Shown: one piece after another, positions 51,725 to 60,875 of the stretch
How the letters are laid out: every line of letters begins with the position of its first letter
Numbering within the stretch: the stretch's first letter is position 1
Origin: Streptomyces kronopolitis
GTDB lineage: Bacteria > Actinomycetota > Actinomycetes > Streptomycetales > Streptomycetaceae
Reading direction: 5' to 3'
Assembly: GCF_014646275.1 (NCBI RefSeq)
Contig: NZ_BMND01000007.1
Span: 177,654 to 241,653 of the forward strand
DNA: 64,000 nt
Notes under the pieces: model-generated
Told to the model about the DNA's origin: nothing
The model's input: the letters and a program-made list of their open reading frames with translations, nothing else
The model's database searches: none
Position numbers and translations under genes: made by a program

Positions 51725-52343
51725 AGGTGACGACGAGGTCGGCGCGTGCGCGGGTGGCCGCCACGACGCGGGCGTTGGCCTCGTCCGAGGTGTGCACGAA
51801 CCGCTCGGCGTCGGCCCGGGTGCGTCCGAAACGCTCATGCCGGTCGACCAGCCGCCGGATCCGCTCCGCGCCGTCCAGTTCCACGTACCAGACCTCGTCG
51901 AGCAGCGCGCGCACCCGTGACCACGGGGCGGTGTCGAGCAGGAGGTAATTGCCTTCCGTGACGATCAGCGGGAGGTGGGGGGCGACGGGGATGCTGCCGG
52001 CGACGGGCTCCTCGATGCGGCGGTCGAAGGCCGGGGCGTAGACGGCGGTGTCCGGTTCGGGGGAGCGCAGGCGGGCCAGGAGCGCCGCGTAGCCGGCGGG
52101 GTCGAAGGTGTCCGGCGCGCCCTTGCGGTCCGTGCGGCCCAGTCGGCGCAACTCCGCCTCGGCGAGATGGAAGCCGTCCATCGGCACCAGCGCCGCCTGA
52201 CCGGCCAGCCCGGCCACGAGATGGGCGGCGAGGGTGGATTTCCCGGCCCCGGGCGGGCCGGTGATGCCGAGCAGCGGGCGGCGGCCGGGCGTCGCGGAGG
52301 CGGTGAGGCCGCGGGCGCGGGAGAGGAGGTACGGGAGATCCAT
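51687..52343 (-). CDS. P-loop nucleoside/pantothenate-type kinase
   Basis: A 218-residue kinase of the uridine kinase/phosphoribulokinase/pantothenate kinase superfamily. Walker A is GITGPPGAGKSTLAA near residues 25-39. The substrate region is VPMDGFHLAEAELRRLGRTDRKGAPDTFD, a signature of this group, and the later segment is APAFDRRIEEP with IVTEGNYLLLD as the Walker B-like strand. ATG 52343 follows GGAGG. It should phosphorylate a small hydroxylated metabolite; the substrate (nucleoside, sugar or pantothenate) is not determined. Converges on and overlaps the DUF4267 gene. Confidence 0.88.
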   Translation of the reverse strand: MDLPYLLSRARGLTASATPGRRPLLGITGPPGAGKSTLAAHLVAGLAGQAALVPMDGFHLAEAELRRLGRTDRKGAPDTFDPAGYAALLARLRSPEPDTAVYAPAFDRRIEEPVAGSIPVAPHLPLIVTEGNYLLLDTAPWSRVRALLDEVWYVELDGAERIRRLVDRHERFGRTRADAERFVHTSDEANARVVAATRARADLVVTFTRDEAPPPEGE

Positions 52344-52381
52344 GAGGCCTCCATCGTGCCTGAGCGGGTGGGGCGAGGCTC

Positions 52382-53596
52382 TTAACCCTCCCCGTCCCGG
52401 CGGGAGTCGGACGCGTCCCCGTCCGCGCATCCCAGGCGCCACAGGGACGTGACCTCGGCGGCGCGGGCCACGTGGAGCGGGTCGGAGGTGTCGCGGGCGC
52501 GCGGATGGCGGGGGGTGATGTCGAGGCGCTCCAGGACCGTCAGACCGGCGGCGGCGATGGCGTCGAGGAGTGCGGTGTGCGCACGCAGGCCGAGGTGTTC
52601 GGCGAAGTCGGAGAGGATCAGCCAGCCCTCGCCGTCCGGCGTCAGATGCGCCCCGAGACCGCTGAGGAAGCCGAGCAGCATCCGGTTGCCCGGGTCGTAC
52701 ACCGCGTGCTCCACGGGGGAGGTCGGTTTCGCGGGCACCCACGGGGGGTTGCAGACGACCAGCGGGGCGCGGCCGGCCGGGAACAGGTCGGCCTCGACCA
52801 CCTCCACCTGTCCGGCGACGCCCAGCCGTTGGGTGTTCTCGCGGGCGCAGGCCAGCGCCCGCGGGTCCTGGTCGGTGGCCACGATCCGGCGCACCCCGCG
52901 CCGGGCGAGGACCGAGGCCAGCACGCCGGTGCCGGTGCCGATGTCGAACGCCAGCTCCCGGGAGGGCAGCGGGGCCTCGGCCACCAGGTCGACGTACTCG
53001 CCGCGGGCCGGGGAGAACACGCCGTAGTGGGGGTGGATGCGGTCGCCGCCGAGCGCCGGGATATCGACGCCCTTGCGGCGCCATTCGTTCGCGCCGATGA
53101 GGCCGAGCAGCTCGCGCAGCGAGACCAGGGAGGCGGTCGGATCCGCGCCCTCGGCGGCCTCGGGCGCAGCCTCCTCGCGGGCGGGCTCGGCGGGGCCGTA
53201 CGCCCGGGCGCAGGCCTCGCGGACGTCGGGGGCGCGGTGCAGCGGGACGGCGAGGGTGGCATCGAGCGGGACCAGCAGCATGCCCAGGATGCGGGCGCGT
53301 TGGTTCTGCGCGGCGCGGTGCTGGTGGAACGCCTGGGTGACATCGGCGGGCGGCGTCCTGCGGGGACGGCGGTCGATGCGGCGGGTCATCGCCGTCAGCA
53401 GCTGGCGGGCGTTGTGGAAGTCGCCGCGCCACAACAGAGCGGTGCCCTCGCAGGCGAGCTTGTAGGCGTCGTCGGCCTTCGTCCGGTCGTCGGCGATGAC
53501 GACGCGGCGGGGCGGCGGGGCGCCGTTCTCGGAGCGCCAACGGGCGGAACGGGCCTGGTCGGCCTCGGTCCATTCGACGACCGGCGGTTGGTTCAC
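52382..53596 (-). CDS. SAM-dependent methyltransferase, HemK/RlmG-like
   Basis: A 404-residue protein. The catalytic domain is in the C-terminal half: motif I FDIGTGTGVLASVLA, motif II region ATDQDPRALACARENT and the NPPY-type motif VVCNPPWVPAK, which in this superfamily is used to methylate the amide or exocyclic amine of protein Gln or RNA/DNA bases. The N-terminal 180 residues are helical and Arg-rich (DDAYKLACEGTALLWRGDFH, QLLTAMTRRID) and may bind the target. GTG 53596 is chosen with AAGG upstream; longer readings lack one. It lies 38 bases upstream of the kinase gene on the same strand. Confidence 0.82.
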   Translation of the reverse strand: MNQPPVVEWTEADQARSARWRSENGAPPPRRVVIADDRTKADDAYKLACEGTALLWRGDFHNARQLLTAMTRRIDRRPRRTPPADVTQAFHQHRAAQNQRARILGMLLVPLDATLAVPLHRAPDVREACARAYGPAEPAREEAAPEAAEGADPTASLVSLRELLGLIGANEWRRKGVDIPALGGDRIHPHYGVFSPARGEYVDLVAEAPLPSRELAFDIGTGTGVLASVLARRGVRRIVATDQDPRALACARENTQRLGVAGQVEVVEADLFPAGRAPLVVCNPPWVPAKPTSPVEHAVYDPGNRMLLGFLSGLGAHLTPDGEGWLILSDFAEHLGLRAHTALLDAIAAAGLTVLERLDITPRHPRARDTSDPLHVARAAEVTSLWRLGCADGDASDSRRDGEG

Positions 53597-53798
53597 CGAG
53601 GTGCCTTCGTGTGTGTGGGCGGACCCCGCCGGGGCGCCGCCCCGGGGAGCGGTCCCGGTCCGGCGTCCGGGGAGCGACGAACGGCTCACACGAGACGGGG
53701 AGGGGGTGGTGTGGTGGGTGTGCCGGACGATTTTACTCCGGATCGGGGCCCCCTCTGCTCCCCTCTGCCCCGGCTGCGGGCCTCGCCTCCTTCGCGCG

Positions 53799-54377
53799 TC
53801 AGCCGGTGCCGAACGCCGCGGCGTAGCGCACCGTGCCGCGCGGGGGCGGGGAGCCGTCCAGGGAGAGCGCCAGGAAGGCCTCCTCCGGCCAGGGCTGCGG
53901 GGGCAGGATGCCGTACCGGGAGGCGGCCGGTACGAAGCCGAAGCGCGGGTAGTACGACGGGTGGCCGAGCACGATCGCGGTCCGCTCGCCGGCCGCCCGC
54001 GCCGCCGCCAGCAGCGCCCGGATCACCGCCGCACCCGCACCGCACCGCTGATACGCGGGCAGCACCGCGCAGGGAGCGAGCGCCACGGCGAGCTCCTCGC
54101 CGACCTGGCAACGGGTCAGCAGGGCATGGGCGGCCGGGGTGCCGTCCGGTGCGTCGGCGACCCAGGACAGCCCCGGCAGCCAGGCCGCCGGGTCGCGCCG
54201 CAGCGCCTCCACGAGGTCGGCCTCCCCGGGCGTCTCGAAGGCGGCGAGGTGGACGCGGCGGACGGCCGGCCGGTCGGCGGTGGTCTCGGGGCGCGGTCGC
54301 CAGACGCCGGGGGCGCCGGGGTCGTCCTCGTGACCGTGCGCTCCGTCGGGTGTGCCGGTGCCGCTCATGCGCGTCAT
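53799..54377 (-). CDS. GNAT-family N-acetyltransferase
   Basis: A 192-residue acetyltransferase. After a short variable N-terminus the fold begins at RPETTADRPAVRRVHLAAFE. The acetyl-CoA binding region is ALAPCAVLPAYQRCGAGAAVI (the Q-R-x-G-x-G/A motif A), followed by VLGHPSYYPRFGFVPA, typical of the YhbS-like GNAT group. Substrate unknown. Two ATG codons three residues apart are possible starts (54377, 54368); neither has a strong ribosome-binding site. Apparently a single gene. Confidence 0.88.
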   Translation of the reverse strand: MTRMSGTGTPDGAHGHEDDPGAPGVWRPRPETTADRPAVRRVHLAAFETPGEADLVEALRRDPAAWLPGLSWVADAPDGTPAAHALLTRCQVGEELAVALAPCAVLPAYQRCGAGAAVIRALLAAARAAGERTAIVLGHPSYYPRFGFVPAASRYGILPPQPWPEEAFLALSLDGSPPPRGTVRYAAAFGTG

Positions 54378-54538
54378 CGTCGCACCGGGGTCCGGCGCCC
54401 GGCCAGCGGATTTCGGTGCGTCGACGGGCCTCGGCGGCGGGACGGACGCGCCCCGGGTGCCGCAACGGCAGCGCCAAAACGGACCCGTCCCCGGACCCGT
54501 CAACGGACCCGCTACCGGGACCCGTCCCCGGCCGCCCC

Positions 54539-55192
54539 TCAATGCGTAACGGGCCGTTCCGGGCGGCGGCGCATCAGGAAGGCGGCGGCCGAGCCGGCGG
54601 CGAAGAGGGCGGCGACCGAGAGGGCCGTGCTGACCCAGGACGTGCCGAGCCACTGGCCGCCGAAGTAGCCCAGGCTCACGCTGTAGGCGGCCCAGGCCAG
54701 ACCGGCCAGCGCGGACCAGGGCAGGAACTCGCGGACCGTGCGGTGGGCGACCCCGGCGCCCAGGCTGACCACGGACCGTCCGGCGGGTGCGAAGCGGGCC
54801 AGGACGACGACGATGCCGCCGCCCCGGCTCAGCGCGGTACCGAGCCGCCGCTGCGCCGCGGTCAGCCGGCGGGAGCGGCCTATGGCGCGGTCGAAGCGGT
54901 CGCCGCCGCGCCAGGCGAGCCGGTAGGCGACCATGTCGCCGAGGACGGAGGCGGTGGCGGCGCACAGCAGCAGCGCGAACACCCCGGCCAGATGGGCGCC
55001 GTCGTGGACGGACGCGGCTTCGACCCGGCCGACCGCGTGCGCGGCACCGCCGGCGTCGGCGGAGGTGGTGGCCGCGGCGATCACCAGGATCCCGCTCGGC
55101 AGGATCGGGACGAAGACATCGAGCACGATCGAGCAGCTGACGACCACATACACCCACGGGGTGCCGCTGAGGGACCCCAGGCTTTCCAACAA
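54539..55192 (-). CDS. DedA/VTT-family membrane protein
   Basis: A 217-residue protein with five or six hydrophobic segments. The DedA/VTT marks are the reentrant N-terminal segment (DVFVPILPSGILVIAAATTS), GDMVAYRLAWRGGD, the conserved VVLARFAPAGRSVVSLGAGV with the essential F-x-R pattern and G, and a final helix SVAALFAAGSAAAFLMRRR. These proteins move lipid carriers or phospholipids between membrane leaflets, supporting envelope synthesis and resistance. The start is TTG 55192 behind AGGAG at 7 bases; TTG 55189 is an alternative. A huge inverted repeat lies 75 bases upstream, separating it from the doxX 2 transcript. Confidence 0.85.
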   Translation of the reverse strand: MLESLGSLSGTPWVYVVVSCSIVLDVFVPILPSGILVIAAATTSADAGGAAHAVGRVEAASVHDGAHLAGVFALLLCAATASVLGDMVAYRLAWRGGDRFDRAIGRSRRLTAAQRRLGTALSRGGGIVVVLARFAPAGRSVVSLGAGVAHRTVREFLPWSALAGLAWAAYSVSLGYFGGQWLGTSWVSTALSVAALFAAGSAAAFLMRRRPERPVTH

Positions 55193-55266
55193 CGTCCCAC
55201 TCCTGGTCCGAACCCCGCCGCGACGTCGCTCGGTGTGCGGCAGGGGCGGCCCTTCAGCCATACAGC

Positions 55267-55328
55267 GTACGCCTGGGTCTTCGCGCCCCGTCCGGGTGGG
55301 TGGACGGGGCGCAAAGACCCAGGCGTAC
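55267..55328. terminator. Very long inverted repeat between doxX 2 and dedA
   Basis: Arms of 26 bases (55267-55292 and 55303-55328) pair with one G-T difference around a 10-base loop. No T-run follows on either strand. It most likely terminates the doxX 2 transcript (minus strand), but the length is greater than needed for that. Confidence 0.6.
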
Positions 55329-55416
55329 GGGCCGGGGACACCGCACGGCCCGCACGGCGGGGAAGCCGTGCGGGCCGGGGGACATGCGGGCGCCGGGGTG
55401 CGCCGGGGACGGTGCG

Positions 55417-55881
55417 TCAGACGGTGGACGGCTCCTGCTGAGCGACCGGGGCCGCCGTCCGGGTGCGCGCGCCGAAGAAGACCCGGTCCAGCGCCCAGGA
55501 GCCGGGGCCGGTGAAGAAGACCAGCAGGAAGGCCCAGGCGAACATCGCGGCCGCCTCGCCGCCGTTCTGGATCGGCCACAGCGCCGTGCCCTGGTGGGTG
55601 GAGAAGTAGGCGTACGCCATCGAGCCGGAGCTGAGCAGGGCCGCGGGGCGGGTGCCCAGGCCGAAGATCACCAGGAGGCCGCCGGCCAGCTGGATCACGG
55701 CGGCGTACCAGCCCGGCCAGCTGCCGGTGGGGACGGTGCCGCCCTGGCCCATGGCGCCGCCGAGGACACCGAAGAGCGAGGACGCGCCGTGGCAGGCGAA
55801 GAGCAGCCCGACGACGACGCGGAAGACGGCGAGGACGTGCGGGGTGCATCTCTGGAGGAATGCGTCCAGGGGTACGGACAT
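55417..55881 (-). CDS. DoxX family membrane protein (copy 2)
   Basis: A 154-residue four-helix membrane protein, clearly DoxX: AVFRVVVGLLFACHGASSLFGVLGG, then YAAVIQLAGGLLVIFGLGTRPAALL, SGSMAYAYFSTHQ and a C-terminal helix AAAMFAWAFLLVFFTGPGSWALD. ATG 55881 has AGGAG 7 bases upstream. It is shorter than the copy at 46670 and differs in sequence. A short ACTTGCAAGT palindrome lies 70 bases upstream, close to the operator type found before the other doxX gene, so both may answer to one regulator. It lies downstream of the FAD protein gene on the same strand. Confidence 0.88.
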   Translation of the reverse strand: MSVPLDAFLQRCTPHVLAVFRVVVGLLFACHGASSLFGVLGGAMGQGGTVPTGSWPGWYAAVIQLAGGLLVIFGLGTRPAALLSSGSMAYAYFSTHQGTALWPIQNGGEAAAMFAWAFLLVFFTGPGSWALDRVFFGARTRTAAPVAQQEPSTV

Positions 55882-55951
55882 GTGGGGGCTCCTACGGTTT
55901 TTTCGGGGACGGGTAACCGCTGGAGGCACAGGTTAGGGACACCTAATCAGT

Positions 55952-55961
55952 ACTTGCAAGT
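55952..55961. promoter_or_regulatory. Palindrome upstream of doxX 2
   Basis: ACTTGCAAGT, a perfect 10-base dyad placed between the stop of the FAD-protein gene and the doxX 2 start. It shares the half-site ACTTG with the 16-base palindrome before doxX 1. Short, so only suggestive. Confidence 0.4.
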
Positions 55962-57953
55962 TCAACCTCTGGCCATACCGGACCTTTGGCCAGAAGCCGC
56001 CGCTCGGGCAGCCGGAACCGTGTCCCCGCCCGCCCCGGAGGCCGTGCCGGTGCCCGCCCCGGAGGCCGTGTGCCCGCCCGCGACCGCGGCCCGCAGCGCC
56101 GCCCGCGCCACCGCGTCCGTGTCGGCGAGGGTGACCGACCCCACCCCGGGGCGGGCCCCGGCCGCCGTCACCCAGTGCGCGCCCTCCGTCGGCACCCCCA
56201 CCGCGAACCGCCGCGGATGGGGCCGGCCGTCGGCCCCGATCAGGTGGAACGGGCTCGGCGACACATCGAGCCCGCCCGTCTCGTAGCCGTCCACGGTGTG
56301 CGGACGGCAGTCGCCGTCGGCCAGCAGCCGGGCCAGCAGCGGATCCCCGGTGCGCCGCAGGTCCGGCTCCGGCAGCCGTGCCTCGATCAGGGCCGCCGCC
56401 GTCACCTCCGACCCCGCCACCTCCGGGGAACGGGCGGTGAAACCGGGCCCGCCGCCGTCGGCGGTGCCGGGCCGGACCGCCATCCGCGGGCCGATCACGT
56501 CCAGCACCCCCGCCTCGATCAGCGCGGTCATCTCCTCGATCCGGCGCCGCGGCGGACCGATGGACAGGAAGGCGTTGAACGGGGTGTACCAGCGGTCCAG
56601 ATGGTCCCGGCGGGAGGTGCCGGCCAGCCCGCCGTGGTCGACGATCCGCCGCAGCTCGTTGCGCAGATCCCGCAGGACGTCGAGGGCCGCCTTGACCGGG
56701 CCGGACACATTGTTCTGCCGGGCGTGCGCGATGTCCGTGCGCAGATGGTCCAGCAGCCAGGCGCGGAAGGCCGCGCGGTCGGCGAAGGACCGCTCCGCGT
56801 GCGGCCGGGCCAGGCGGTCCCAGTCCCAGCGCGCGGCCGGCGCGATGCCGAAGGCGTCCAGGGCGGCGGCCTCCTCGGGACCGCGGTGCGCGGCGGCCAG
56901 GAACCGCTCCCGGAACCGGTGCACCCGCTCGCCGCCCGCGCCTTGCCCCGCGAGCAGCGCCTCGTAGTAGACCGCCTCCACCTCCTTGGCCACCAGGGGC
57001 CAGACCTCCGCCAGGAAGTCGGGGCGGTCGCCGGAGTCGGCGCGCTTGCGGAACGCCGCGGTGACGTCCGGTGTGAGCAGCAGCGGCAGATGGCGGCCAT
57101 GAGCGCCCTTCGCGTTGTCGCCGCGTGCGTGGTACGGGATGCCGCGGCGGGAGCCCGCGTAGAGCCGCGGCTCCCGGCCGGACGGCAGATACACCGGCGT
57201 CCCGTCCTCGCGGCGGACGAACCGGCCGCCGCGGCCCGTCGTCAGCAGCGCCATGTGGTCGAAGAAGGTGAGGCCCAGGCCGCGAAGGAGTACCGGGCGG
57301 CCCGGGGCCAGCGCCGCCAGCTCGGCGGTGAGGTCGGCGGGGTTGGCCGGCGGCAGATAGTCCAGACCGTGCCCGGCGGCGTGGTCGGCCAGCCGCCGCT
57401 GCTCGTCGTCCGGTGCGGTCGGCAGATGGCCCTGGGCGAGGACCACCGCCGCCAGGCCGTCCAGCGTCCGGCCGTCGTCGAGGGCCAGCGACTGCGCACC
57501 GTCGGGCGCCTCGGTCAGCCGCACGGCCCGGGCCCGGTGCGTCACCACCGTCACCCCGGGGGGAGCGGTGCGCACCGTGCGGCGGAAGACCCACTCCAGA
57601 TAGCGGCCGTACAGCGCCCGCCCCGGATAGTCGTCCGGGCCGACCCCGCAGCCCTCCCAGTCGTACAGGCTCGGCCCGGGGGATATCGGGCCGGCGCACT
57701 CGACGCTGTCGTCGGTGAACAGCGTGATCTGCGAGGCCACCGTGTTCATCAGCAGCTCGGACGGCTGGGCGGTGCGCCACACCTGCCCGGCGCCCGGCGG
57801 GGCCGGGTCGATGACATGGACGGTCAGCGCGGTGCCCGGGGCCAGTTCGGCGGCCGAGGCGCAGAGCCGCTCCAGCACGCTCGTGCCGCGCGGTCCGGCG
57901 CCCACCAGGGCGAGGGCGGACCGGGGGCGATCGGCGAGACGGTCGGCGGCCAT
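55962..57953 (-). CDS. FAD/NAD(P)-binding protein (NAD_binding_9 type)
   Basis: A 663-residue flavin- or pyridine-nucleotide-binding protein. The first Rossmann motif is ALVGAGPRGTSVLERL near the N-terminus, with the acidic end of the second strand in VHVIDP. The region QVWRTAQPSELLMNTVASQ and the second glycine motif LLRGLGLTFFDHMALL follow, the arrangement of the NAD_binding_9 (HpyO-like) family. Several members modify amino acids or act near nonribosomal synthesis, but most are uncharacterised. ATG 57953 has GGAGG 8 bases upstream. The C-terminal 40 residues are Gly/Ala-rich and low in structure. No partner gene is evident. Confidence 0.82.
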   Translation of the reverse strand: MAADRLADRPRSALALVGAGPRGTSVLERLCASAAELAPGTALTVHVIDPAPPGAGQVWRTAQPSELLMNTVASQITLFTDDSVECAGPISPGPSLYDWEGCGVGPDDYPGRALYGRYLEWVFRRTVRTAPPGVTVVTHRARAVRLTEAPDGAQSLALDDGRTLDGLAAVVLAQGHLPTAPDDEQRRLADHAAGHGLDYLPPANPADLTAELAALAPGRPVLLRGLGLTFFDHMALLTTGRGGRFVRREDGTPVYLPSGREPRLYAGSRRGIPYHARGDNAKGAHGRHLPLLLTPDVTAAFRKRADSGDRPDFLAEVWPLVAKEVEAVYYEALLAGQGAGGERVHRFRERFLAAAHRGPEEAAALDAFGIAPAARWDWDRLARPHAERSFADRAAFRAWLLDHLRTDIAHARQNNVSGPVKAALDVLRDLRNELRRIVDHGGLAGTSRRDHLDRWYTPFNAFLSIGPPRRRIEEMTALIEAGVLDVIGPRMAVRPGTADGGGPGFTARSPEVAGSEVTAAALIEARLPEPDLRRTGDPLLARLLADGDCRPHTVDGYETGGLDVSPSPFHLIGADGRPHPRRFAVGVPTEGAHWVTAAGARPGVGSVTLADTDAVARAALRAAVAGGHTASGAGTGTASGAGGDTVPAARAAASGQRSGMARG

Positions 57954-58161
57954 GGACAGGCCCTCCCTGAAGCGGCGGACGGCCGGCACCCCCGGGGCGC
58001 CGGGCCGCCCGGGTGCGGGCGACGGGCAAAGACGCGCCCTATCATCACCGCCCCGGGCCCGGCCGCGACACCGGGGTGCGGCACCGGACGACACCCCTCC
58101 GGTTGCCCCCGCAGCGCGGCGCCGGCCGTTCACGGACGCCGGACCGCCCGCCTCCTCCGCC

Positions 58162-59901
58162 CTACGGCCGTTCCGTCCCCGGTACCGGACCGCCCGCACC
58201 GGTGGATTCCCCGTCAGGGCGGGCAGCGGCCACCTCGGCGCGCCAGACCGTATCGAGTCGGACACCGCCCGACCGCTCCCGGCGGGCCTGATCCAGGGCC
58301 AGCCGCGCCGCACGGCCCGCCAGCGTCAGCGTCATCAGCTGGTTGCCGAACCACGGGCCGCCCGTGCGCCGCCACTTCACCGGCGGCCGGGGCAGCCGCC
58401 CGTGCCGGGCCAGCAGCTTGCCCAGCCACCGCCCCGGGCGGCTCCAGCCGAAGCGGAAACCGGCCTGCAGCACGCCGGGAATGCTGTTGTGGACGGGCGA
58501 GCAGGTCAACTGCAGCACCCGGCTCGCGGGGTGCGGTCCGGGGCCGCGCCGCCGCGGCTCGGCCACATAGGCGTGGTGCACGTCCCCGGACAGCACACAG
58601 ACCGTCGCCGGCGCCCGGTCGCCCGAGCCCGCCTCCGCGATCAGCTCGTGGAGCGCGGCGAACGACTCGGGGAACGCCGCCCAGTGCTCCAGGTCGGCGC
58701 GCTGGCGCAGGAACTCGCTGCGCCGGGCCCAGCGCGGGCCGCGCGCACCGGCGCACAGCGCGGCGTTCCAGCCCTCGGCGGCATGGACGAGGTGCGGCAG
58801 CAGCCAGGGCAGCGAACTGCCGAGCAGCAGATGGTCGTAGCCGCCGCGCCCTTCCAGCACCGCCTGCCGCAGCCACTCGCCCTCGGCCTTGTCGAGCATG
58901 GCGCGGCCGCCCTCCTCCAGGACGCGGCCGGCCCGGGTGTCGATCATGACCAGGCGCACCCGGCCGAAGTCCCGGCGGTAGCTCCAGCGCACGCCCGCCG
59001 GATCGCGGTCCGCGGCGGCCGCGAACTCCCGTACCAGGTCCGTGCCGTCCTCGGCGGCCCGCACCCGGGCGTACAGCGCGTCGGCGGCCAGTTCCGCGGG
59101 CGCCAGATTGCCCAGGTGCTGGTGCACCCAGTACGACATCAGACCGCCGAGGATCCGCTCGCGCCACCACGGGGTCGCCCGCATCCGGGCCAGCCAGGCC
59201 GCCGAGGTGTTCCAGTCATCGATCACATCGTGATCGTCGAAGACCATGCAGCTGGGGACCGTGGACAGCAGCCACCGGACCCGCGGGTCGAGCCAGGACT
59301 CGTAGTAGAGGTGGGTGTATTCCTCGTAGTCGGCTACCTGCGTCCACGGCGGCTCGGTGACATCGCGGCGGTCGGCCAGTACACGTGCGGTGGCCCGGGA
59401 GGTCTGGTCGGCGTAGACCTGGTCGCCCAACAGCAGCAGCACGTCCGGGCGTTGGCGGGCGGGGTCGGCGGCGAGGGCGGCGGCGAGGGCGTCCAGGGCG
59501 TCCGGGCCGACCGGGTCGTGCGAGACGTCCGACGGCGTCGCGGACCAGCGGCACGAGCCGAAGGCGAAGCGCAGCGGCTGCTCCGGGGAGGCGGGCAGGG
59601 TGCGGAGGGTGCTCGCGGGGAAGGGGTTGCCGGGTGGCGGCCAGACCTGCTCCCCGCCACCGCCGGGCGGTGCTCCCGGCTCGTCCAGCAGCACCCGGTA
59701 GGGCGTCTCGCTGCCGGGCGCCAGACCGGTCACCGGGACCAGCGCGTAGTGGTGCCCGGCCACCTGCCAGGTGCGTTCCGCGCCGTGCGCCCCGCCGTCG
59801 CAGCGGATCCGCACCTCGCACGGCCGGTCGGTCTCCACCCACACGGTCGCGCTGGTGGCATCGACGTACCGCAGCAGCGGTCCCAAACGCAGTCCGGCCA
59901 T
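58162..59901 (-). CDS. PhoD-like phosphatase/phosphodiesterase
   Basis: A 579-residue metallo-phosphoesterase. The N-terminus is a fibronectin-like domain (TVWVETDRPCEV, ALVPVTGLAPGSETPY), the usual partner in PhoD proteins. The catalytic domain shows FAFGSCRW, LLLGDQVYADQ, VFDDHDVIDDWN and VLSGDVHHAYV, which supply the metal-binding Asp, Asn and His residues. There is no signal peptide, so it is probably cytoplasmic, in contrast to secreted Tat-dependent PhoD. ATG 59901 follows GGGGAGG. Its likely substrates are phosphate mono- or diesters; it is not associated with other phosphate genes here. Confidence 0.88.
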   Translation of the reverse strand: MAGLRLGPLLRYVDATSATVWVETDRPCEVRIRCDGGAHGAERTWQVAGHHYALVPVTGLAPGSETPYRVLLDEPGAPPGGGGEQVWPPPGNPFPASTLRTLPASPEQPLRFAFGSCRWSATPSDVSHDPVGPDALDALAAALAADPARQRPDVLLLLGDQVYADQTSRATARVLADRRDVTEPPWTQVADYEEYTHLYYESWLDPRVRWLLSTVPSCMVFDDHDVIDDWNTSAAWLARMRATPWWRERILGGLMSYWVHQHLGNLAPAELAADALYARVRAAEDGTDLVREFAAAADRDPAGVRWSYRRDFGRVRLVMIDTRAGRVLEEGGRAMLDKAEGEWLRQAVLEGRGGYDHLLLGSSLPWLLPHLVHAAEGWNAALCAGARGPRWARRSEFLRQRADLEHWAAFPESFAALHELIAEAGSGDRAPATVCVLSGDVHHAYVAEPRRRGPGPHPASRVLQLTCSPVHNSIPGVLQAGFRFGWSRPGRWLGKLLARHGRLPRPPVKWRRTGGPWFGNQLMTLTLAGRAARLALDQARRERSGGVRLDTVWRAEVAAARPDGESTGAGGPVPGTERP

Positions 59902-60023
59902 CGGCGCCTCCCCTTGTCGTGGGTCAGAGGATAGGAGCACACCGCGCGGGGCGTCAGCCGGGTGGCGGCGCGCCCGCCGGCCGGAGCGGTCCGGCCGGCC
60001 GGGCGGGCGCCGGGAGGGAGGGC

Positions 60024-60668
60024 TCAGCAGCCGTCGAGGATCTTCTTCAGCGCGGCCTTCTCGGCGGAGTCCGCGGTCATGCCGTACTCATGCTTGACCC
60101 ACACCCACATCCGCGCGTACTCGCAGCGGTACGAGGTCTTCGGCGGCAGCCACTTCGCCGGGTCCTTGTCCCCCTTCTCCTGGTTGAGGTTGTCGGTGAC
60201 GGCGATCAGCTGGGAGTGGGTGAGGTCGTTGGCCAGCTCCTGGCGGCGCGCGGTGGTCCACTGCGCGGCGCCCGACTTCCACGCCTCGGACAGCGGTACG
60301 ACATGGTCGATGTCGAGGTCGTCCGCCTTGGTCCAGGTCGCCCCGTCGTAGGGCGAGACCCACTTGCCGCTCACCGCCGCGCAGCCGCTGTCCTGCTGCA
60401 CGTTCGTGCCGTCCCGCTTGAGGACCACCTCGCGGGTGTTGCAGTTCTTGCCCTGGTCGATCCAGTGCGGGAACTTGTCGCGGCTGTAGCCGTCCTGCGG
60501 GCCCTCGGGCTGCTCCTTGAGGGCGGCGAGATAGCTGCGTGCGGTGGCCGCGCCCGGGGGGCTGGGCGGCGCTGCCTGGGCGGACTGGCCGCTGAACACC
60601 AGCGTGCCGACCAGAGCGGCGGCCGCGCCCGCGGCGATGGAAACTCGACGCGCGTAGACCTTTGCCAT
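60024..60668 (-). CDS. Secreted HNH/GmrSD-C-type nuclease
   Basis: A 214-residue secreted protein. The signal peptide is MAKVYARRVSIAAGAAAALV and cleavage is expected after QSAQA. The mature part has the DUF1524-like HNH core: KNCNTREVVLKRDG, then DDLDIDHVVPLSEAWKSGA with the central D-H, and LIAVTDNLNQEKGDKDPAKW with N and K, ending with YRCEYARMWVWVKHEYG. It should cleave nucleic acid outside the cell, perhaps for nutrient recovery or competition. ATG 60668 has GGGAG at a proper distance. It is a single gene flanked by GC hairpins. Confidence 0.87.
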   Translation of the reverse strand: MAKVYARRVSIAAGAAAALVGTLVFSGQSAQAAPPSPPGAATARSYLAALKEQPEGPQDGYSRDKFPHWIDQGKNCNTREVVLKRDGTNVQQDSGCAAVSGKWVSPYDGATWTKADDLDIDHVVPLSEAWKSGAAQWTTARRQELANDLTHSQLIAVTDNLNQEKGDKDPAKWLPPKTSYRCEYARMWVWVKHEYGMTADSAEKAALKKILDGC

Positions 60669-60875
60669 CGAAACTCCCTGTATGTGGGGGGAAGTTGCCG
60701 TGCGGTGCCGCCCCATGGTGGTGACGTGGGGTTTCCACGGGATGGGCACCAGGTAACAGCCTGGCGACATGCTCACGTCACTTCAAGGGCTGACGGGTGG
60801 CCAGAACCGCAGGGCGGCACTCCGGTTGAACCGCTCCCGCGCGTACGCCCCCGTCCGCGCCCCTACAGTGAGCGC

